Source: Pomphorhynchus laevis
Taxonomy: Eukaryota; Acanthocephala; Palaeacanthocephala; Echinorhynchida; Pomphorhynchidae
Reading direction: 5' to 3'
Assembly (NCBI GenBank): GCA_012934845.2
Contig: WNNJ02000976.1
Location: forward strand, 1-64,000
Length of the DNA: 64,000 nt
Positions 52,330-64,000 of this stretch are shown one piece after another (the stretch's first letter is position 1; the number at the start of each line of letters is the position of its first letter). The notes below the pieces were generated by a model. The model saw only the letters and a list, made by a program, of their open reading frames with translations. It did not search any database and was not told where the DNA came from. Made by a program: the position numbers and the translations under genes.

Positions 52330-55230
52330 TTAAATATCATTTACTCGAATATTCGTAGTCTACTTAATAAGTTAGATGAAGTAAAATGTCTCTTTCAAGA
52401 TATCGTAACAGATGTAGGTATTTTCACAAAATCTTGGCTTAGCTCGTCAATAGCAGACATAGATATATTCATTGAGAGATACAGCATAAGTAGAAGTGAT
52501 AGAACAGGCAAAATTGGAAGAGGTGTTATCGCGTATATCTCTAATAGGCTTCAATTCTGAGTAATTGAAACTCTTAGTGATGCTATTAACCATAATGAAT
52601 CATTTTGTATTAAGCTATATTGTCAGCACCCAATAACGGTATTGACTGTGTATCGTTCTGCAAGATCAAACACAGATAGCATAGCTGCTTTAATGGAGAG
52701 AAGTAGTTATTGTGATAGATTTGTTGTACTCGGTGATTTCAACATGTCATCTGTCAATTGGGTTAATTACACTTCCAATGACTCGGATGTCGAGAGTTTG
52801 AAGCTACTTGGCTTAATAAACAGCTTGGCTCTTAAGCAACATGTCAGTCAGAGTACAAGATTTTCACTGGATTCACATTCACTTTTGGATTTATGCCTTA
52901 CTGTACCATATGGCATTCTCGATAGATAAAGCTATCTGGACCCAATAGGTCAGTCAGATCATGTGGTCATTTAGATTGGTCTGAGTGATGTCTACTCACA
53001 TGGCGTAAATCTGACGTTGTCTGTAAACCCATTCAGAACTGACTTTGCTCTAGTAAATAAATATCTCGTTGGGGTAAAGTGGTTGGATGCTTTTGAATGT
53101 TGGCGTCGAATATTCATGGCAGTTTTTCAGGGATAGTCTGTACCACCTCCTTAATCGTTTCTCACCTCTTCAGAGTTAACACTGTTTGACATCGATTTCA
53201 CCGACTTGGTTTAATAGCGACAATAAACATGTTTTAAAGATGAGACGTAAGGCCTTTAATGATTATCGTAAAGACAGCTAATTTCAGCACTTATAAGAAA
53301 TGGTGAAACCTCGTTACGTCCATGAAGCGAACTGGTAGGCGATCTTTCGAAAAACAGCTAAGTATAAACTGTCACCGTGATCCCCGCTCTTTCTTTAGGT
53401 ATGTGACTGCTAAGCATACGCGCTGTAAACCTATAAATTGCATACAGCGTGACGATGGGGAATTCATAACTGATTCTTTGTAGATATCAAATATGTTTGG
53501 AAATCATTTCCATTCTTTGAATCTTGACCATAAGGATGTGACAATGGGTGATCCGTGTACATTTGAATTGCCCGGAGATGACACCAGATACCACTTCCGA
53601 TGTGATGATGTTCTCCAAGAGCTTCGGAAACTTAAATGCAAAGCAGGTGCGGGTCCAGATGGCTTACCGCCCGTATATTTGCGCAACATCGCTGACATAA
53701 TATGTCATCCGCTTTACAATATTTTCTCTGCGTCTGTTGCTTTTGGCGTTGTTCCTTCTGATTGGCAGAATTCATCATCTGTCTTATTTATAAGAAGGGG
53801 ATAGTTCGTCCATTGACAATTATAGGCCTATTAGTCTCACTTGCGTGTGTTGTCGTGTGCTAGAGAGATTGATTAAGCAACGAATAATAGAATTTCTAAA
53901 TAGATTTCAAATTTTGAACCCAGCACAGCATGGCTTCCGAAAAGGTTATTCCACGACTACTAATCTTGTACATGCACGTGAAAATTGGTATCACTATTAT
54001 GATCAAGGTATACCATTTAATGTTATTTTCTTTGATTGCTCAAAAGCGTTCGACTCAGTTAATCACACGCGTCTTATTGAGAAGTTGGAGCACATTCATC
54101 TTGATAAGAGGATCATAAACTGGATTCGTGTATTCCTTTCAATCCGACAAAATGTCGTACGAGTAAGTCGCTGTCGAGTCCATTTCCAGTGTTGTTAGGT
54201 GTTCCACAGGGAAGTGTATTAAGTCCCATCTTATAAAGTCTTTATATCAACTAGTTGATACCAAATATTAGTTCATTCAGTTTATTATATGCATATGATC
54301 TTAAAGTTTGGCGACCTATTATTTCCGATCTTGATAAACAGCATTTACAAAGCGACGTCGACGTTATATCCAATTGGTCTAAACGAAATCACTTTGCGAT
54401 CAATTCCGCTAAATGTACATGTATGCGTATATCACGAAGATCATGCGATTATCTTGGAGTTGAGTTCCAGTTTGGTTCAAATAGTATCGAAATAACCTAC
54501 TCGTATAAAGATTTGGGAGTATGTGTTTGTGCTGACTTATCCACTCGACAGCATTCAGACTACGTGTGTTGCATCACAAAACGCTTAATAGGATATACTC
54601 GTCGAGCTCTGATAGGCATAGTTACGTTATGTTACCATACCTTAGCAAATGCGTTTTTCTTGAGCCATATCTTATACGCATCGCCAGCTTGTTATCCCGA
54701 AACTACTTATGAGCGTCGTGCATTGGAGAAAGTGTTCAGATCAACAACTAAATTAGTATCAGGGCTGCATATTTTTGGCTACGGGAAACGCCTCCAGATA
54801 TTAAATATGCCTTGTCTGCGATATATCTGTGACAAGCGCGATCTCTCTCTTGTTTGGAAAATTCTGCACACTAAATATCATCCACTGTCACATCTATCGC
54901 AACTGAGAGGTCAACCTACTTTTCGTGGACACACCCTGATGCTGAAATCACAAAGGTACATGCATGCAGTTTCCTGCTTTGTTAAACGAGTCGTACGACC
55001 TTGGAATTCGCTTCAGAGTGCGACCGTTTGTCGTCTACCGCTTCAAGTTTTTGCGGCATACTAGATGATGACCCTTCCTTCTCAAGACAACGGTAGGATT
55101 TTCAGTAGTTCATCTGATGAGGGAGGGACAAATCGACTCTTATTCTTTTTATTTCTTGTAAAGCAACTTGTAAAGAGCCTCGTCTCAATTTGTTGTCAAT
55201 TAATAATAATATTTGGTTAACCTCTGTTAA
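52330..55230 (+). pseudogene. LINE-A ORF2 (endonuclease and RT), plus-strand copy
   Basis: The endonuclease starts with NIRSLLNKLDEV and has VLGDFNMSSVNWVNY (52730 on). RT: GPDGLPPVYLRN (53655), QHGFRKGYSTTTNL, VIFFDCSKAFDSVNHTRLI (palm A, 54020 on), GVPQGSVLSPIL then TAA (54201-54234), and the catalytic box reading YAYD instead of YADD (54288). A 269-codon frame then covers the thumb. 3' UTR to about 55230. At least six frame breaks; the defects at the stop and YAYD are shared with the inverted copy at 43.96-46.2 kb. Confidence 0.88.
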
Positions 55231-55339
55231 CATCTTCAGAAAATGACGTTAAATTTTTGAAGATGCGAACAAAGTTAAAAAAAAGTCTTTGTTATTAAAA
55301 CTCTTACAGAGGACTTTATACAAAAAGTTACAAACATCT

Positions 55340-55718
55340 TACAACGACAAACATCGACGACAACCATCGACGACAACCATCGACGACAACCATCGACGAC
55401 AACCATCGACGACAACCATCGACGACAACCATCGACGACAACCATCGACGACAACCATCGACGACAACCATCGACGACAACCATCGACGACAACCATCGA
55501 CGACAACCATCGACGACAACCATCGACGACAACCATCGACGACAACCATCGACGACAACCATCGACGACAACCATCGACGACAACCATCGACGACAACCA
55601 TCGACGACAACCATCGACGACAACCATCGACGACAACCATCGACGACAACCATCGACGACAACCATCGACGACAACCATCAACGACAACCATCAACGACA
55701 ACCATCAACGACAACCAT
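55340..55718. repeat. 13-bp minisatellite (CAACCATCGACGA)n, about 29 units
   Basis: A nearly perfect array; only the last units vary (atcaacgac). Because 13 is not a multiple of 3, all frames on both strands stay open, giving spurious repetitive proteins. The array lies between a leader motif (aaaagtctttgttattaaaa at about 55282) and the first recognisable part of the L2-like LINE, so it may be part of the LINE's 5' UTR. Confidence 0.96.
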
Positions 55719-55739
55719 CGTTTATGGGAGGACGTAAGA

Positions 55740-58700
55740 AAACAACTAAGACCGACACCAACTATGTACAACTGCAAGTACAGTGCTCGATACACGACTG
55801 CAGCGTCTGAATAACAATCACCTGCGACAAGAATAAGGCTAAAGAAGACTTCGTATGTGGTTTTTGTACCAACTAACTAATCTGCAACCTTTCCAATAAG
55901 CACATATCAAAATCCAACACGTCAACTCAAACTACCCCCGTCGCTTCTAATGTCCTTTCTTCATCCACCGACCCTTACACCATATACACTTCCCATTCAC
56001 TGTCATCTTCACTCCCCCGACACCCCATGTCCCGTCCTTACCGTCTCGTTTCTCAATACCTTGCATCCATCAATCAAAATCACCTCCACCAACCTCCACT
56101 ATCCTTCCACTCATAACCTTTCCTCACATCGCTTGCCACCCTCTTTATTATCATTATCCTTTATGTCTCCCGTCGTCAAACCAAATCCCTCTAAATCATC
56201 AACTGCCAGCTCTTCTATCGTGATCTCACTTACTCACGTCAGTCGTCCTCCTTTACGGAAGCGCTTTGCTTCTCGCGATCGTTGCGTCATTGTCACTAAT
56301 ATCACGCCTTCTAACTCCTTATCTCCACAAGCACGTCTAGACCACGATGTTTCCGCATTCAGATCCATCCTCTCGTCTATTGTTCCTGCGGATAAACAAT
56401 TCTTTTTCAAGGACAATTCTTCTGTCGCATTCATCCGTCTAAACAAATCTTCTCAAATCTTATCCTTCCCAGCCCCCTCTCCTAAAAATTGTTTTCAAGC
56501 ATCGCTCTCACGCGTCTTCTGTCCTCTCTCAACGATTCAAACTCATGTCATCTTCAACCACTCGAATTTTCCCCGATCGCGCCCCTTCTGAAATCGCTCA
56601 AATCTCTTCAGCCCGCATCGAAAAACGCCGTCGCGAGGAAAACGGCGAAACCTCACTCTCAATCCAAAACATAGACGGAAATTTTCAAGTTGTCCACACC
56701 CGTCCAAAAATTCGATGGCGCTCCATCTCTCCTATGTGTCTTCTCCATTAGACTCTTTCGCAACAACACACGGTTTCCGCCTCGGTCTCCTCAACACTAG
56801 ATCTATTCTCAATAAATCCGATCTTATCCTCAACCTATTCACCAAGCAATCCATCGATCTCTTCTGCCTCACCGAATCCTGGCACTCAGATTCCGACGAC
56901 CTTTCCATTCGCCGTCTGCTCTCTACCGGTTGCTCCCTAGTCGAATCCGCCCGCCCCCTCAGCTCATGCCCTTCTAAATTCTCTAATCATAGCAGCATCG
57001 TTGCATTCGCGCGTCACCCCGCGTCTCTTCGGAAAATCAATCCCCCTTTCAGTCCTTGCTCTTTTGAATTGCTCACTTGTCGTTATTCTAACCCGATCAC
57101 TCTAGATCTCGCCATTGTATACCGTCCTGGTTCATCAGCTCCTACAGCTTTATTTTTTATCAAACTCGCTGACCACCTTTCTCATTGTTCTTTGTCCTCA
57201 ATCCCTTCACTCGTTCTAGGCGACTTCAATATCCGCCTAGACCGCCCCTCTTCCACGGATTCCATCCGGTTCATCAACATTCTATCCAACTACAATTACA
57301 AACTAATCTCCACTGCCCCCACACATATACTTGGTGGGGCACTCGACATCATCGCTGTCCCCGATCATTTTGCTGCCTACACCTCACTGTCCATCTCTGA
57401 TCCTGGTCTATCCGATCACTTTCTTATCACCCTTGATCTCACTCACAACCACACCCCTCCTCACACACCTACAATTCTACGTCGCCCTTGGAGAAATCTT
57501 GACCTCTCCCTTCTCCGCTCTGCCTTACTCAAATCATCTCTATCATTACCCACAATAACAAAATCATCTCCTCACGATCTCGCCTTTCTTTTCGACTCTG
57601 AACTCACATCCACTCTCGATATTCTCTTGCCCTTCAAGTCTCACCCACACCGTCGCTTGCACCGTGCCCCATGGTTTGACATCCAATGCCTACTATCAAA
57701 GCGTCGACTCCGCCATGCTTTTCGAGTCTATCACCGCTCTCTCAGACGTGATTTCCGCTCGATCACTCCGTCTTTCCGTGATTCCTATCTTGCTCTTCGC
57801 CGGTATCATCTCAACCTACTACGTACCAAATGCAACTCCTTCTGGCAGCATAAAATCATCACTTCATTCAACTCTAAGACTCTCTGGCATACTTTTAACT
57901 CAATCCTTGCTCGCTCCTCTTCGCCGTGCAACATCAATGCCAATGATTATTCGTCATTTCTCCAGACTAAAGTATCCACGTTGCTCTCTCTCACACCCCG
58001 GTCTCCATCCTATCCCACTCTGCCCAGTCTAATCTCATCCTCCCGGAACTCTTTCATCTTCTCCCAGTCTCACCTACAGAAGTATCATCTGTCCTCATGT
58101 CCTTGCCCAACAAAACCTCACCTGCCGATCCCCTGCCTACTCACATATTAAAATCTGTTTAATATGTGAGTTTTTTATTTAAATCTATTTAATCTATGTG
58201 TATTAAAATCTATATGCTCATTGATATCCCCTTATCCCACAACCTTGTTTAACTGGTCCATCCGCAGTCGTATCTTCCCTTCACACTGGAAATCCGCAAT
58301 CGTTCGTCCCCTCCTTAAGAAACAATCGCTCGACCCCTCCCTTCCTTCTAGCTATCGCCCTATTTCACTACTCCCTACTCTTTCTAAGCTCTTAGAACGC
58401 CTCATCTTAATACAAATCAACGCTTATCTCTCCTCATCCAATCTCTACCCTCCTTTCCAATCCGCTTTCCGCTCTAATCACTCGACAGAAATCGCATGCA
58501 TAAAAGTGTACAACGACTTACTCATTTCTCGAGACAAGGCTCTATATAGTGTTCTCATCTCCCTCGACCTCTCCTCCGCATTCGACATTGTCGACAACTC
58601 CATCCTCCATCCTCGCCTTCATTATGATTACGGCTTTTCTTCCTTCTCTATAGCATGGTTCGCCTCATATCTATCCGACCGCTCCTTTTGCGTCTGTTCT

Positions 58701-59750
58701 AATTCATCATCCTCCCCTCCCATCCTTTTTTTGCGGGGTCCCACAAGGTTCAGTCCTAGGTCCCCTGCTTTTCTCTCTTCTGCTTGGCGATCTATCTCTG
58801 TTTATCAAACCTTACTCCTTTAAGGTCATGCAATACGCCGATGACATTCTAATCTATGCTCATGCACCCGCACATCGCATACACGATATCGGCATTTCTG
58901 CCTCCAACTGTCTTTCTTCTATCTACAAACGTCTCTCCAATCTCCATCTCGTTCTAAACCCCGAAAAGTCCAAAATAATGTGGATCCTTCCCCGTAAACC
59001 AAACATATCTCCTCCCACTGTATATTTTGCCTCATCGATCATCCCCATAGTCCACAATCTCACTTTCTTAGGCTTCCATTTCGATGATCACCTTTCCCTT
59101 AAACCCTTCGTCCGTGACAAGGTCCGCTCGTCTAACTTAATTCTCCGTGACATCCGCCGTATCCGCCCCCTTATCGACTTCCGTTCTTGTATGTCTCTTC
59201 TTTCATCGCTTCTTTTCCCTAAAATCGATTACTGCCTTAGCCTTTTCGCCAATTCTCCAAAATCCATCATCCTACCCCTACAACGAATAATCAACACCGC
59301 CGTTCGAGTGCTCTTTCGTCTCCGTCGCTTCGACCACACATCCACATATTTTGCCCAACTCTCCTGGCCCACCATCCACATCCGCATCAAACTCCGCCTT
59401 CTTCTCGTTACCTTTCGTCTCATCGCTGTCGGCTCCCCATCGTTCATCAACCTTCCTTTCTTAGACGACACTCGCCCCACCTCGCTATCGCTGCGTTCCC
59501 GTCATACCCTCTTACTCCACGTTCCTAATTACTCCAACAACTACGGTCTCCGATCTTTCCTCGTCGCCGCCTCACTCGCCTGGAATCAACTCCCTCTCGA
59601 CGTCCGCCGCGTTCCCTCCTTTATCACATTCAAACACCTCCTCCGTTCACACCTTCTCGACACCTGATTCACAGTCTTGTTTTGTTGTGGTCATGTAAGC
59701 GTGCGCTGGCACGCATTTGCCACGTTAAAATAAATCCTTTTTTTGTTTTT
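55740..59750 (+). pseudogene. L2-like LINE-B, near full length
   Basis: Strongly C/T-rich sense strand, unlike the surroundings. ORF1 region 55740-56590, with a Cys-rich start (VQCSIHDC; then a shifted FVCGFCTN) and ARLDHDVSAFRSILSS. Endonuclease 56715-57470 in a 478-codon frame: [75 protein letters not shown] (58555 on), a frame slip at a T run (58727) before the VPQGSVLG block, then [14 protein letters not shown] with intact YADD (58828). C-terminal end LAWNQLPLDVRRV..., stop at 59665. The 3' UTR has a stem-loop (59699-59714) and A/T tail. A hairpin-bearing insertion at 58139-58220 interrupts it between linker and RT. Confidence 0.88.
58139..58167. repeat. 12-bp inverted repeat inside LINE-B
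   Basis: tcacatattaaa / tttaatatgtga with a 5-nt loop. The sister copy at about 19.6 kb lacks it, so it is a local snap-back insertion. Confidence 0.8.
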
Positions 59751-59939
59751 TTTAAGTTTAGCGAAATATCGTATAAAATTTTACCTTTTTCTTTGATCCA
59801 GCTCTAATAATTCTTTATGAATAAATTCATTTTCAGCCATAATTTATTATCCCTCTAGTAGTAACCCAAAATTGGGTTACTAATAAAATATACGTAATAA
59901 AATTGTTAATACGGATACTTCACTTCAGGTCCGGTGTTA

Positions 59940-61430
59940 ATCAAAATTCGTTTAGCCTAGACTACTGTTGTCTGTGATTTGTCTCGATCCAAAGAAGGTT
60001 TTGTATGTGGATTTTGTACATCTCGACAGTTTTATCACTTTACTTTAATTCTTAACGTCGGATAAGCTGTTTTCGCATTTTTCGAACATCGCACAATGCA
60101 TCATGAACTTTTTATCACTCTATGACTGCAATTGTTTCCTCGTATGTTAATGAATATCGTGATTGCTCGGGTCCTAACAACAATCAAACGAATCTATTAA
60201 ATTTTAATCGATCAATTATGAATTTTAGTCATCCTAGTAATTCGTTTTCGATTACATCTGGTACAAATATCTCTGCTTCAAATAAAATCAGTGTATGTTC
60301 GTACTCGAACGATACCGATGTAAATAATAAAGATCGAGATTCTTCACTTACGTGTCCATCTACTCAGTCGCCGTATTATTCAGGTTGTTCAGTTAAACAT
60401 CCATCAAAATTACTCACATTTAACTACTCGTTGCGTGCTCCCTAACGTTCTTAGAATTCTGATATCCTTTCATTAATCAATTTAGCTTCCGATAATATTG
60501 ATTCTGTCCGTCAAATTAATATTCCTTTGAATTTACAACCAATTACGTCTAATTTTCTTTCATCAAACCGTATTTCCAAAACTTTATCAGAAGTAAGCGG
60601 TATTATTTCACAAATGCACTCGTCTAATTATTCCAATCAAACTCGTACACTTCCTTAGTCTGCAACCCGAATATTCAAGCCTACTTCGGTCAATACTACA
60701 GATTCCAAACGCCAACGAAAACGATTGCCTTTATGTGAAAGGTGCATTATTATATCGAATGTCGAGGTCTCCGACTCCTTTACCCCTTAAAGGCGTCTCA
60801 ATGCTGATGTCTCTGCGTTTCAATCTCTCTCTTTTTGATAAACTTACCTGCTGATAATCTATCTTCAATGGCATATCATTAATTTATATACATTGCCCTA
60901 CATCAAGCGCTTCTGATTCCCACTCAGCTCGTCCTCTACACTTAAAGGTGATTCTCAGTGATCATATTCAAGCAACATCGATCCTCTCACGGCGTTGTAA
61001 ATTCATATCCTCATCATCTACTCGTCGCATCTTTCCTGATCGGTCCCCGTCTGAAATGACTCAATTTTCCTTTGCTCGTAAAGAAAAACGTCTACGTGAA
61101 ATTAAAGGAAAATATTCCCTTACAATAAGAAATGTACATGGAAATTTTCGTGTTGTTCACAATCGTCTGAAAATTCGATGGCGACAAGTTTCTCCTTCTC
61201 GCCTCATTTTCTAAGCAATTCCGATTATCGTTCGTATCGCATTGGTCGACTCAACATCCGTTATATCCAAAATACAACTGACCTTCTGGAGACATTAGTC
61301 CAACAATCGCTTGACATTTGCTGTATAAATGAATCTTGGCATAACAATTGTGATTATCTCGCTATCCGTCGTCTACGTTCAACAGGAGTATATGTTCGAA
61401 GAAAACTCTCCGCCGTCTCTGTTCGAAGTG
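59940..61430 (+). pseudogene. LINE-C (L2-like relative), ORF1 and start of endonuclease
   Basis: Leader with a Cys-rich PHD-like segment (about 59960-60040), a Ser/Asn-rich frame (60122-60445, SSYVNEYRDCSGPNNNQTNL), the block CERCIIISNVEVSDSF (60735 on), a frame with SRRCKFISSSSTRRIFPDRS (60948-61214), and an endonuclease start IGRLNIRYIQNTTDLLE and CCINESWHNNCDYLAIRRL (61178-61400). Compare LLNTRSILNK..CLTESWH in LINE-B. The copy stops at about 61430, where gypsy-related sequence begins. Confidence 0.75.
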
Positions 61431-61603
61431 CATATGTCTTCAACTCCGCAACCGTTTCGCCAGCTAGTACAACCAACACAATTAGTGGTATGATCTGTAA
61501 TGAACTTAATTATGTGTATTTTTAGATGTATTAAATATAGCCTTTAATTGCTATTGTCTTCTTATGTCTCTCGATACAATTTATTTAATACATTGTAGTC
61601 AGA

Positions 61604-62083
61604 ATGGATAAGCTTCTCAAGCCCTCAATTATATACCTGTCGTTGGTTCAGGGATCATGCTCTAAAGAGTGAATGCATTGGCACCGGTGTTTTGAAGCTT
61701 TTATTGGAACTCTAAGTGATATCCACGACGCTCAGAAACTGAATTTACTGGTCAATCATGTCTCATCATCAGTGTTTCAACTAATCGACAGCTGTACTTT
61801 CTACGATTCTGCGATAGAAGTGCTCAAGTCAACATTTCACAAACAAGAGAGTGATGTATTCCTACGACATCAATTGCACAGTATACGTCAAGTAGAAGGT
61901 CAAACAATCGATCAGTTCATTCGATCTTTCGAATCTTTAGGCAAACAAATTGTATTTCAACCAGTTTCAGCGGAAGAGCATCGTGATTACTTTCTGCGTG
62001 ACGCTTTTGTTGCCGGTATATTATCTCAAGTGATACGCGAAAGACTTAGACTCTTTAACGTTAACAAAGGAAGACGCCTATAA
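61604..62083 (+). pseudogene. Gypsy-type retrotransposon gag (capsid), broken
   Basis: An ATG at 61604 opens a frame interrupted by TGA just before ATG 61673; the second frame (136 codons) has the W..F, YDSAIEVLKSTF, and VEGQTIDQFIRSFESL pattern of gypsy capsid proteins. Further stops follow. No long terminal repeat or primer-binding site was recognised upstream, so the 5' end is probably lost. Confidence 0.78.
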
Positions 62084-62259
62084 GAACGCACACATTATCG
62101 AATCTGTTCACAAGAAAGCATAACATTCAAAGAGACTACTTCTACAACATCTCAACAGCTCTGTGAGTTCGTATCGATCAACGAAATCTCACCTGATAAT
62201 AAATCTCAGACATATGACGACGCTTAGCAAGTTGGTGAATGTGCATCAGTCCATTCTAA

Positions 62260-62380
62260 TTTAAAATGTTATTTTTGCGGTAACCCAAGACATTCTCGAA
62301 CTTCCTGCCAAGCGCAAAACGCTGTATGTCGAAAGTGCAACAAAAGAGGACACTTCGCCTGTATGTGCAAGTACAAAAGT
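62260..62380 (+). pseudogene. Gypsy nucleocapsid zinc knuckles
   Basis: Two CCHC knuckles in one frame: CYFCGNPRHSRTSC (62269 on) and CRKCNKRGHFACMC (62329 on). Both have the C-x2-C-x4-H-x4-C spacing typical of retroelement Gag RNA-binding domains. They sit just before the protease, in the usual order. Confidence 0.85.
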
Positions 62381-63589
62381 GCATCTTCGTCCGCTGTCAT
62401 AGCGACTTGCGCCCGAAGCGATGTAACTCATGAGAGATTAAAGTATAATAATTTTGACGTAGATGGACATTCTTGCAAGGCGTTGTTGGATAGTGGAAGC
62501 GCCAGTAACCTTATCCGTTCAGACATTGTGAATAATTACTGCTTGCGCAAATACACCTCTGATTTGAACGTCAGTATGGCTTCATCAAACTTCCAGTGTA
62601 ACCTCCAATATGCTTTGAAATGTACTATCCGATTTAACAACAAAGAACATTCAAACGTAGTGCTCTATGTCCTTCCTACACTGGTTACAGACGTCATTCT
62701 AGGCATGCCTTTCTTAAATCGACATTCTATGGTCCGAATGCAATTTTCAGAAAACGATGATCCAATGTTAATTAATTCGATACGTTCAGCTATGAGAATC
62801 GATCCTCCTGAATTATTTTCACATCTATCACATGGTGTCCGTTCCATCGCAGTTCCATCGAGGCGCAGATGTCTGGAAGACCAAAGGTTTATAGACGCTG
62901 AAATTAAACAGCTACTACGAGATGGTACTATTGCTAAACAGCTACTACGAGATGGCACGAACGGAGCAATTCGCCATGGAGAGCTCAAGTTGTGCTCGTT
63001 AAGACGTAACAAAAAAACACGATTAGTTGTGGACTATAGCATGACTATAAATAGATTTACATTGTTGGACGCATTTCCACTACCACGAATCGATGACATT
63101 GTTGATCGTATGTCCGCCAGTTCGATTTTCAGTCGCTTAGATCTTAAACGCGCTTACTACCAAATTCCCATTCGAAAGGAAGATCGAATTTACACAGCGT
63201 TCGAAGCTTTCGGTCAGTTATTCCAGTTCAAACAAATGCCTTTTGGTTTAACTAACGCTGTCGCTGATTTCCAGCGTATTATGTCTCAAATCATCCAAAA
63301 GGATAATCTTGAGAACACATTCTGCTATTTGGATGATGTAGTCGTTGGTGGCAAGACAGTCGAAGATAACGAGCGCAATTTGAATCGCTTCAAGCATGTG
63401 ACAATTGAATACAGCTTGCAGTTGAACAACGATAATTGTGTCTTTCGCAGTAAACATATATGCTTCGCGGGCTATTACATTTATGAAGGTCAAATAGCAC
63501 CTGATCAAGATCAAGTACGACCTTTAATGGAACTGTCCGAACCTAAGAATTCTCCTCAGCTGAAACGAGTAATCGGTATATTCACTTGA
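62363..63589 (+). pseudogene. Gypsy pol: protease and reverse transcriptase
   Basis: 408 codons. Aspartic protease motif LLDSGSASNLI (62485 on). RT with VDYSMTINRFTLLDAFPLP, FSRLDLKRAYYQIPI (palm A), MPFGLTNAVADFQ and YLDDVVVG (catalytic DD kept, 63330). A 39-bp tandem duplication (KQLLRDGT twice) and a short frame slip occur between protease and RT, and a TGA at 63587 ends the frame before RNase H. Metazoan gypsy-like; invertebrate retroelement relic, described only. Confidence 0.88.
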
Positions 63590-63599
63590 GATAGATTAA

Positions 63600-64000
63600 A
63601 GACTTTTCGAAAATCGTTCAACCCTTAGCAAACTCGAAGTTCCCTTTATCGACAGATGCTCGTCACGCCTTCGAATTACTCAAACAGCGGCAGCCGCTCT
63701 TTCTGCCATCGACTTTAGTGTGCCCTTTACTCTCGAGTCTGACGCTTCTGGCTATGCCATAGGTGTAACAAAAGAATAAACTTGCTTTTAAAATAAAGTT
63801 GCTTTTTTCTCGCGAACTTTGGATAAGAATTCAAAACGATACGCTGTAATCGAGAAGGATGTTCTCGCCATTCTAGAATCAGTCAGGTTTTGGCGTCATT
63901 ACCTTTCTGGAAGACCGTTTACAATTATTACTGATCAGAGGGCTGTGTCATTTATATTCTACAAGTCTGCAAGGAGCAAGATAAAAAACGACAAATTGGA
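63600..64000 (+). pseudogene. Gypsy RNase H, interrupted, running off the window
   Basis: Read over stops and a shift: LESDASGYAIG (about 63735), VIEKDVLAILESVRFWRHYL, and FTIITDQRAVSFIF (63920). These carry the Asp, Glu and Asp residues of the retroelement RNase H active site. Integrase would lie beyond 64000. Confidence 0.8.

Noticed and set aside
55275-55810. Long repetitive open frames on both strands (MVVVDGCRRWLSS-type and HRRQPSTTTIDDN-type)
   Set aside because: They are produced by a 13-bp minisatellite that lacks stop codons in any frame; no independent coding evidence.
61430-61670. Gypsy long terminal repeat
   Set aside because: No TG...CA boundaries, primer-binding site or second copy could be seen in the window.

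Overview
The window is nuclear DNA of a metazoan with an AT-rich genome. The evidence is a spliced kinesin gene with gt-ag introns, a canonical nuclear tRNA-Ser(GCT), and a very dense and mostly decayed mix of eukaryotic transposons (Penelope-like, CR1/L2-like, RTE, restriction-like-endonuclease LINEs, gypsy, Merlin, hAT). I see no bacterial operons. The repeat spectrum fits an invertebrate; the sequence alone does not let me name the phylum safely.

Left part (1-27.6 kb, minus strand): one host gene, the 5' part of a kinesin-4-like motor gene. I could place seven exons (27486-27584, 27319-27430, 15913-16082, 15766-15852, 7986-8226, 3626-3748, 441-622). They join without a frame break into 338 codons covering the whole motor domain. 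The start codon is at 27584; the rest of the gene lies beyond the left edge. Introns 2, 4, 5 and 6 (3.0-11.2 kb) hold nearly all the mobile DNA of this part: a rearranged Penelope-like element, two RTE fragments, a 95-bp satellite derived from a LINE, L2-like and CR1-like LINE fragments, a nested inverted-repeat element, and a dispersed repeat family with interleaved inverted repeats.

Middle part (27.6-48.3 kb): LINE wreckage, mostly 5'-truncated minus-strand CR1-like copies. It includes two nearly identical copies exactly 2437 bp apart, both halves (in opposite orientation) of a LINE family with a restriction-like endonuclease, and L2-like 3' tails ending in a conserved stem-loop.

Right part (48.3-64 kb): an apparently complete Merlin DNA transposon (48374-49534) with a 296-codon DDE transposase, terminal inverted repeats and a perfect 8-bp target duplication; the tRNA-Ser gene; a near full-length CR1-like LINE (51.0-55.2 kb); a 13-bp minisatellite; a near full-length L2-like LINE (55.7-59.75 kb); a decayed relative of it (59.9-61.4 kb); and a broken gypsy retrotransposon running off the right edge.

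The only features that look intact are the kinesin exons, the tRNA and the Merlin element. The other mobile-element reading frames examined here carry stops, frameshifts, truncations, deletions or missing catalytic residues.
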